Source of the DNA: Methylococcales bacterium
Lineage (GTDB): Bacteria; Pseudomonadota; Gammaproteobacteria; Methylococcales; Methylomonadaceae
NCBI GenBank assembly: GCA_009692395.1
Contig: SHZG01000075.1
Location: 1 to 10,352 of the forward strand
DNA length: 10,352 nt
Direction: 5' to 3'
Part shown: piece by piece, positions 6,717 to 10,352 of the stretch
How positions within the stretch are numbered: position 1 is the stretch's first letter
Layout of the letters: every line of letters starts with the position of its first letter
Translations under genes and position numbers: made by a program
Notes under the pieces: generated by a model
What the model was told of the DNA's origin: nothing
Seen by the model: the letters and a program-made list of their open reading frames with translations, nothing else
Database searches by the model: none

Positions 6717-7193
6717 ATGATCCAATCCACGCATTTTAACCAAGCTGGCGAAGCACACATGATTGATGTCGGTGACAAAGCCATGACGCACCGCACCGCC
6801 ATTACCGAAGGCATCATTGAAATGCAGCCTGAAACCTTACAACTCATTATTAATGGCGAACATAAAAAAGGTGATGTCTTAGCGGTGGCGCGTATCGCAG
6901 GCATTATGGCCAGTAAAAAAACCGCTGACTTAATTCCGTTGTGTCATCCTCTCGCCTTAACCCACGTTGACATCAAACTAACTGCCGATGTGGCTAACAA
7001 CCGTGTGCGCTGTCAAACCACCGTAAAAACCAACGGGCAGACGGGTGTAGAAATGGAAGCCTTAACGGCCACTAGCTGTGCATTGCTCACTATTTACGAT
7101 ATGTGCAAAGGCGTAGACCGTGGCATGGTTATTCAAGGCATTCAATTAGTCGAAAAAGCAGGCGGTAAATCAGGGCATTGGCAACGTGACTGA
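6717..7193 (+). CDS. moaC: Cyclic pyranopterin monophosphate synthase MoaC
   Basis: MoaC converts the MoaA product 3',8-cyclo-7,8-dihydro-GTP to cyclic pyranopterin monophosphate, the substrate of the MoaD-MoaE enzyme encoded next door. The chosen start, ATG 6717, gives 158 residues, close to the 161 of E. coli. MIDVGDKAMTHRTA (15-28), AGIMASKKTADLIPLCHPLA (61-80), GVEMEALTA (110-118) and YDMCKGVDRGM (127-137) are all present. The expected active-site residues Lys51, Lys67, His77, Glu112, Asp128 and Lys131 fall at the same numbers as in E. coli. A longer in-frame start at 6666 is rejected, because it would consume the promoter region and add 17 unrelated residues. AAGAG lies upstream at good spacing. 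The gene is divergent from hicBA-moaDE. Confidence 0.95.
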   Translation: MIQSTHFNQAGEAHMIDVGDKAMTHRTAITEGIIEMQPETLQLIINGEHKKGDVLAVARIAGIMASKKTADLIPLCHPLALTHVDIKLTADVANNRVRCQTTVKTNGQTGVEMEALTATSCALLTIYDMCKGVDRGMVIQGIQLVEKAGGKSGHWQRD

Positions 7194-7201
7194 CGAAAAC
7201 T

Positions 7202-7235
7202 GTCACATAGTGACGTGAAAAATGGTCATTAGTGC
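7202..7235. promoter_or_regulatory. Candidate tandem activator sites upstream of the pilin promoter
   Basis: GTCAC-ATA-GTGAC (7202-7214) is a perfect 5-bp-arm inverted repeat. A partial second copy, GGTCATTAGTGC (7224-7235), starts about 23 bp later, roughly two helical turns. They lie about 120-135 bp upstream of the -24 element of the sigma-54 promoter, a usual distance for a dimeric enhancer-binding protein such as PilR. The first could alternatively be a weak hairpin after moaC, but it has no T-tract. The link to PilR is inference. Confidence 0.4.
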
Positions 7236-7334
7236 TATTTAAACTGTTCTTAGTTTGTAGTGATGGGTAAAGGTGATAGCCGAACCCCATCCTTAAGCAA
7301 CGAGTTTCGCTGTTTCTTTATCTATATTTTAAAT

Positions 7335-7351
7335 TTGGCACGCTGTGTGCT
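7335..7351 (+). promoter_or_regulatory. Sigma-54 (RpoN) promoter for the pilin gene
   Basis: TTGGCACGCTGTGTGCT contains the -24 element TGGCACG (7336-7342) and a -12 GTGC (7347-7350) with GG and GC at the exact spacing of the consensus TGGCACG-N4-TTGC; only the first T of the -12 box differs. Transcription should begin near 7362, giving a leader of about 60 bases. RpoN-driven pilin genes activated by the PilS/PilR pair are established in Pseudomonas and relatives. Such a promoter needs an ATP-hydrolysing activator bound upstream. Confidence 0.8.
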
Positions 7352-7421
7352 TTATCTATTGTGTACTTGGTTACAAAACAAACCCACATTTAGTGATACA
7401 ACAAATCCACAGGTGATTATT

Positions 7422-7865
7422 ATGAACACTTCAAAAATACAACAAGGTTTTACCTTAATCGAATTAATGATCGTTGTTGCGATCATCGGTATCTTGGCAT
7501 CTATCGCAATTCCTGCTTTTACAGATTACACAATCAAAGCTAAACTGGCTAATGCGCTCACTGCTTCAGCAGCGTATAGAACAGCAGTTGCTGTTTGCGC
7601 ACAGGAAGCAGGCGGCATATTGACTACTTGTGATAGTGGAGCATCTGGTGTGCCTGCAACGTCAGCTACCAAAGAAGTTACTTCTGTTGCAGTTGCTGAT
7701 GGTATCATTACAATAGTATTAGCATCTGGTATTGGTACTGACGTTGATGGTACAAACATTGTCATAGCTCCAACTATAACCGCAGGTAGTTCAGTCCTAA
7801 AATGGACTACAACAACAACATCTACTCACGCTGCTACAAAGGCTTATCTTGAGAAAAATAACTAA
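7422..7865 (+). CDS. pilA: Type IVa major pilin (prepilin), PilA-like
   Basis: This is a 147-residue prepilin with leader MNTSKIQQG, cleaved by prepilin peptidase between Gly9 and Phe10. The mature end FTLIELMIVVAIIGILASIA has the methylated Phe and Glu5 of type IVa pilins. The hydrophobic helix (10-35) anchors the subunit and packs the pilus core. The C-terminal part is a Ser/Thr/Ala/Gly-rich globular domain. The only cysteines are Cys59 and Cys70, in the region after the helix. The usual Cys pair closing the C-terminal loop is missing; instead the end reads KWTTTTTSTHAATKAYLEKNN. ATG 7422 is chosen because AGGTGA (7411-7416) precedes it and the leader is of normal length; a start at 7260 would put the sigma-54 promoter inside the gene. 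The gene is alone and ends in an intrinsic terminator. It is very likely a major pilin, but a minor type IV pilin cannot be excluded. Confidence 0.9.
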   Translation: MNTSKIQQGFTLIELMIVVAIIGILASIAIPAFTDYTIKAKLANALTASAAYRTAVAVCAQEAGGILTTCDSGASGVPATSATKEVTSVAVADGIITIVLASGIGTDVDGTNIVIAPTITAGSSVLKWTTTTTSTHAATKAYLEKNN

Positions 7866-7898
7866 TCAATAGTAAAAGTTGTTAAAACCGCTTAAAAG

Positions 7899-7929
7899 AA
7901 AGCCCCAGTATTGACTGAGGCTTTTTTTT
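7899..7929 (+). terminator. Intrinsic terminator after the pilin gene
   Basis: AGCCCCAGT (7901-7909), loop ATTG, then ACTGAGGCT (about 7914-7922) form a 9-bp stem with one C-A mismatch. Eight T's follow (7922-7929), with A's on the 5' side. This is a textbook intrinsic terminator, 34 bp after the pilin stop, and isolates the pilin unit from thiD. Confidence 0.88.
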
Positions 7930-8002
7930 GCCTGTTATTTTTAAGAGAGCGTGATTAAGTTCATACTTACCAAACTCAATCATTATTCGATAAGGTTTTT
8001 TC

Positions 8003-8794
8003 ATGCGTAATAATCGCCCAGTGGTGCTATCATTTTCAGGTCATGATCCTAGCGGTGGTGCAGGTGTGCAAGCGGATATTGAAACGCTAGTTAGCCATCA
8101 ATGTCATTCGACTAGTGTCATTACTACCTTAACGGAGCAAGATACACACAACGTTAAAAAACTCATTCCGCAACGTCCAGAAGATATTATTTCTCAAGCA
8201 CAAACACTATTAAATGATATAGACGTTAACGTATTTAAAATTGGTTTAATAGGGCATTATGAAACGGCACTGGCGATTCATACGCTATTAAAACAATACC
8301 CAAAAATTCCTGTGGTGTTAGACCCTGTGTTAGCGGCAGGCGGTGGTACTGAGTTATGCAATGAGCAATTATTAAGAGCTATTACTGAGTTATTGCTACC
8401 CTGTACTACCGTCTTAACGCCTAATAGCGAAGAAGCCCGCAAATTAACAGGGCTGACTGATTTGCAGGACTGCGGTTTAAAACTGTTGGAATTGGGTTGT
8501 AACACGGTGTTAATTACAGGTACACATGAAGACACGCCCAGCGTTAGCAATCAACTATTTCATGATGGACGTTGCTGGGAAACTTACACTTGGAGCAGAT
8601 TACCTGCAAGTTATCATGGCTCTGGCTGCACACTGGCAGCCAGTATTGCGGCGTTGTTAGCACACGGCATAGAACCCATACAAGCAGTGATGGAAGCACA
8701 AGACTACACTTGGAATTCATTAAACGCCGCCTATAAAGTGGGCAAAGGTCAACATAACCCAAATCGATTTTTTTGGATGGATCAAGACACATGA
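8003..8794 (+). CDS. thiD: Hydroxymethylpyrimidine/phosphomethylpyrimidine kinase ThiD
   Basis: ThiD phosphorylates 4-amino-5-hydroxymethyl-2-methylpyrimidine twice with ATP, supplying the pyrimidine diphosphate that ThiE uses. The 263-residue ribokinase-fold protein shows SGHDPSGGAGVQADIET (12-28), VVLDPVLAAGGG (104-115), LTPNSEEARKLTG (138-150) and HGSGCTLAASIAA (205-217). The last is the anion-hole and catalytic Cys loop, with Cys209 and Ser in place of the common Thr (HGTGCTL). ATG 8003 has ATAAGG about 8 bases upstream. Its stop overlaps the thiE start in ATGA, so the pair is translationally coupled. The gene begins a plus-strand run thiD-thiE-soxY-soxZ. A good promoter between the pilin terminator and the gene is not obvious, and no TPP riboswitch is evident in the roughly 70-bp leader. 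The assignment is firm. Confidence 0.92.
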   Translation: MRNNRPVVLSFSGHDPSGGAGVQADIETLVSHQCHSTSVITTLTEQDTHNVKKLIPQRPEDIISQAQTLLNDIDVNVFKIGLIGHYETALAIHTLLKQYPKIPVVLDPVLAAGGGTELCNEQLLRAITELLLPCTTVLTPNSEEARKLTGLTDLQDCGLKLLELGCNTVLITGTHEDTPSVSNQLFHDGRCWETYTWSRLPASYHGSGCTLAASIAALLAHGIEPIQAVMEAQDYTWNSLNAAYKVGKGQHNPNRFFWMDQDT

Positions 8795-9405
8795 AATTCC
8801 CCACACACGGACTGTACGCCATTACTCAAACCGATGATAAATCCATTGATACCATTCTCATCGAAGTAGAACAAGTGCTTTTAGGGGATGCGGTGGTAGT
8901 TCAATACCGTGATAAACGCCCACAGGACAAGCTATTACTGGCGCGTGAATTGGTTAAACTGTGCCATCAATACCACGTTCCGTTGATTATTAATGACGAT
9001 GTGGATCTGGCAATACAAGCAGCGGCTGATGGTGTACATCTAGGCAAAGAAGACGGCGCGGTAGCACACGCAAGACAACGCTTAGGTAAAGAGGCGATTA
9101 TTGGAGTTTCTTGCTATAACAGTATTGAAACTGCCCTCATAATGCAGGAACAAGGCGCGGATTATGTGGCTTTTGGGCGATTTTTTCCCTCGTCATCAAA
9201 ACCATTAGCCGCACCCGCAGAGATAAAAACATTGCATGAAGCCAAGCGCGTGCTGACTATTCCCATTATCGCAATTGGCGGTATTTTGCCAGACAATGGG
9301 GCGCAATTACTTACCGCAGGCGCAGATTTATTAGCGGTTATCGGTGGCGTATTTACCGCACAACCTAAAAATTCTGCCCGCGCTTACGGCGTATTATTTG
9401 AATAA
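8791..9405 (+). CDS. thiE: Thiamine-phosphate synthase ThiE
   Basis: ThiE joins hydroxymethylpyrimidine diphosphate to the thiazole phosphate to give thiamine monophosphate. This 204-residue TIM-barrel protein reads GLYAIT (7-12), VVQYRDK (36-42), LIINDDVDLAIQAAADGVHL (65-84), GKEDGA, IIGVSCYNS (103-111), GADYVAFGRFFPSSSKP (122-138), PIIAIGGI (158-165) and LLAVIGGVF (180-188). All of these are standard, in family order. I choose ATG 8791, which overlaps the thiD stop as ATGA and starts just before the usual GLYAIT. An in-frame start at 8773 would add six residues inside thiD and has no special support. soxY starts two bases after its stop. Small changes from the commonest motif (GRFFPSSSKP for GPIFPTxTK) are within family variation. 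Confidence 0.92.
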   Translation: MKFPTHGLYAITQTDDKSIDTILIEVEQVLLGDAVVVQYRDKRPQDKLLLARELVKLCHQYHVPLIINDDVDLAIQAAADGVHLGKEDGAVAHARQRLGKEAIIGVSCYNSIETALIMQEQGADYVAFGRFFPSSSKPLAAPAEIKTLHEAKRVLTIPIIAIGGILPDNGAQLLTAGADLLAVIGGVFTAQPKNSARAYGVLFE

Positions 9406-9407
9406 CG

Positions 9408-9848
9408 ATGGCAAATCGCAGAGAGTTTCTCAAGAAAACTGCTGTATTTACTGCATCAGCGTTAGTCATTCGCTCTCCGTCTCTTTATGCGCAATGGCCA
9501 GCTGACGATTTTGCGCCTCACTTGTTGGATGAAGGTATAGCAAACAAAGAGATTATCGACACCGATAAAATTGAAATTAAATTGCCAAAAATTGCTGAAA
9601 AAGACGCAGCCATTACGATTACTGTCACTAGCAGTTTGGAACACATTCAAAATATTGCCATTTTCGTAGAAAAAAACCCGATTCCGTTAGTTGCTAAATT
9701 TAATTTATCCCCAGAGCTGGATGCGTTTGTGTCCGCACGGTTAAAAATGACAGAGACATCGAATGTCATTGTGCTGGTAAAAACCTACGATGGTCTTTAT
9801 CGCGCTAAGGAGCAAGTAAAAATCATTCTTGGTGGCTGTGGAATATAA
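9408..9848 (+). CDS. soxY: SoxY, sulfur-carrier subunit of the periplasmic SoxYZ complex
   Basis: SoxY binds thiosulfate-derived sulfur on a C-terminal cysteine while SoxXA, SoxB and sometimes SoxCD act on it in the periplasm. The protein starts NRREFLKKTAVFTASALVI, a twin-arginine signal (Arg4-Arg5, FLK), with possible cleavage after SLYA near residue 28. An Ig-like domain follows, with PKIAEKDAAITITVTSSLEH and FVEKNPIPLVAKFNLSPELD. It ends ILGGCGI: Cys144 sits in the swinging-arm motif, but the last residue is Ile rather than the second Gly of the common GGCGG. At 146 residues it is of normal size. soxZ follows after one base, and thiE precedes by two bases, so all four genes are likely cotranscribed. 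No other sox genes are in view. Confidence 0.92.
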   Translation: MANRREFLKKTAVFTASALVIRSPSLYAQWPADDFAPHLLDEGIANKEIIDTDKIEIKLPKIAEKDAAITITVTSSLEHIQNIAIFVEKNPIPLVAKFNLSPELDAFVSARLKMTETSNVIVLVKTYDGLYRAKEQVKIILGGCGI

Positions 9849-9849
9849 T

Positions 9850-10173
9850 ATGTCGAGTATAAAAATCCGCAGTAAACGTTTAAAAGAAAGCACCCAAATT
9901 AGAATATTGATCTCGCATCCAATGGAACACGGCAATAATCAGGATAAAATCACTAATCAACTCATCCTCGCTCATTTTATTCGAATACTGACGGTTACTT
10001 GCAATCACAAGGTCGTGGTAAGTTGTGAAATGGGCGACAGTACCCCGAAAGATCCCTATCTTGCTTTTATGCTAAAACATGGCAAGACAGGTGATAAAAT
10101 TACCGTCAATTGGTTAGATAATTTAGGTCACACGATTACCCACAACTTCCCACAATGCGGTACAGTAAGATAA
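9850..10173 (+). CDS. soxZ: SoxZ, partner subunit of the SoxYZ sulfur carrier
   Basis: SoxZ is the Ig-like partner that holds SoxY and positions its swinging arm; it crosses the membrane as a complex with Tat-borne SoxY and has no signal of its own. The 107-residue protein shows the family pattern: SIKIRSKR, then ILISHPMEHG (19-28), LILAHFIRILTV (38-49), TPKDPYLAFMLKHGKTGDKI (65-84) and VNWLDNLG (86-93). ATG 9850 lies one base after the soxY stop. A longer in-frame start within soxY is rejected because the added residues do not resemble SoxZ. The tail, THNFPQCGTVR, contains a Cys and ends about 17 bp before a transposase frame. Its last residues could have been altered by that insertion, though the length is normal. 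Confidence 0.9.
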   Translation: MSSIKIRSKRLKESTQIRILISHPMEHGNNQDKITNQLILAHFIRILTVTCNHKVVVSCEMGDSTPKDPYLAFMLKHGKTGDKITVNWLDNLGHTITHNFPQCGTVR

Positions 10174-10190
10174 TTTGAACTAACAAACCG

Positions 10191-10352
10191 ATGATAGCAA
10201 TGCACTGGATACAACAGGAACTGGGGGTCTGTGCTTGGGCGACACGAGACGTGTTGCGAGGTTGTACAAGGTAATAGACAGTTTAGCGGCACAGCCGACG
10301 GCGAGTATTCCGTTAGCGGCAGCGGGCTGGGCAGACACCAAGGCGTGCTACC
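10191..10352 (+). pseudogene. IS4-family (Tn5/IS50-like) transposase, N-terminal part with a frameshift; runs off the window
   Basis: From ATG 10191 or 10200 the frame gives MHWIQQELG and then loses the family pattern. One frame over, beginning at the G run 10223-10227, it continues GLCLGDTRRVARLYKVIDSL, then AAQPTASIPLAAAGWADTKACY to the window end. Joined, this matches the N-terminal DNA-binding region of IS4-family transposases, which I recall as WIxxEL-x-G-x-x-LGDxRRxxRL, then AxxPxASIPxA-x-x-x-WAxTKAxYRF. One missing G in GGGGG (six G's would restore the frame) explains the break. The catalytic DDE domain is outside the window. The start has no clear ribosome site. The left end of the element must lie close to or within the soxZ 3' end, but I could not identify its inverted repeat. 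Sequencing error in the G run is quite possible. Confidence 0.68.

Noticed and set aside
7260..7421. A 54-residue N-terminal extension of the pilin from an upstream in-frame start
   Set aside because: It contains the sigma-54 promoter and would bury the short leader needed for prepilin peptidase; ATG 7422 has a good ribosome site.
7930..8002. TPP riboswitch before thiD
   Set aside because: The stretch is only about 70 bp and I find no CUGAGA-type thi-box core in it.
1..10352. A composite transposon bounded by the two insertion sequences
   Set aside because: The left element is IS1-type and the right one IS4-type, so they cannot act as matched ends.

Overview
The window looks like chromosomal DNA from a sulfur-oxidising gammaproteobacterium. 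The pointers are soxY and soxZ, a pyrophosphate-type phosphofructokinase, a SPOR-domain cell-envelope protein, Mpl murein recycling and a type IVa pilin behind a sigma-54 promoter. The moderately AT-rich composition and this gene mix suggest a Beggiatoa-like member of the Thiotrichales, but that assignment is inference. TGA ends moaC and thiD and tryptophan is TGG throughout, so the standard bacterial code is in use.

Layout. Positions 1-144 are the 3' end of an IS1-family element. Positions 178-2570 hold a SPOR-domain membrane protein overlapping a 5'-nucleotidase gene that carries an in-frame TGA. A perfect 26-bp palindrome (2570-2595) separates this pair from the convergent pfp gene (2606-3835, minus). 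A 190-bp divergent intergenic region leads to mpl (4026-5471), whose last codons contain a 33-bp palindrome. Convergent to mpl on the minus strand are hicB (broken by an in-frame TAA), hicA, moaD and moaE (5489-6644). moaC (6717-7193) diverges from them, so a HicBA-type toxin-antitoxin pair lies inside the molybdenum-cofactor cluster. A regulatory stretch with a good sigma-54 promoter precedes a pilin gene (7422-7865), which ends in a strong intrinsic terminator. A tight run thiD-thiE-soxY-soxZ follows (8003-10173). The window closes in the N-terminal part of an IS4-family transposase with a frameshift at a G run (10191-10352).

How the genes work together. MoaC, MoaD and MoaE act in successive early steps of molybdopterin synthesis. 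ThiD and ThiE make and join the pyrimidine half of thiamine phosphate. SoxY and SoxZ form the periplasmic carrier on which thiosulfate sulfur is oxidised. Pfp provides reversible PPi-linked glycolytic flux, Mpl recycles murein tripeptide, and the SPOR protein probably acts at the division septum.

I see no convincing new multi-gene system. The features most worth checking are the three apparently broken genes, the intact toxin beside a broken antitoxin, the coding palindrome at the end of mpl, and the pilin control region.
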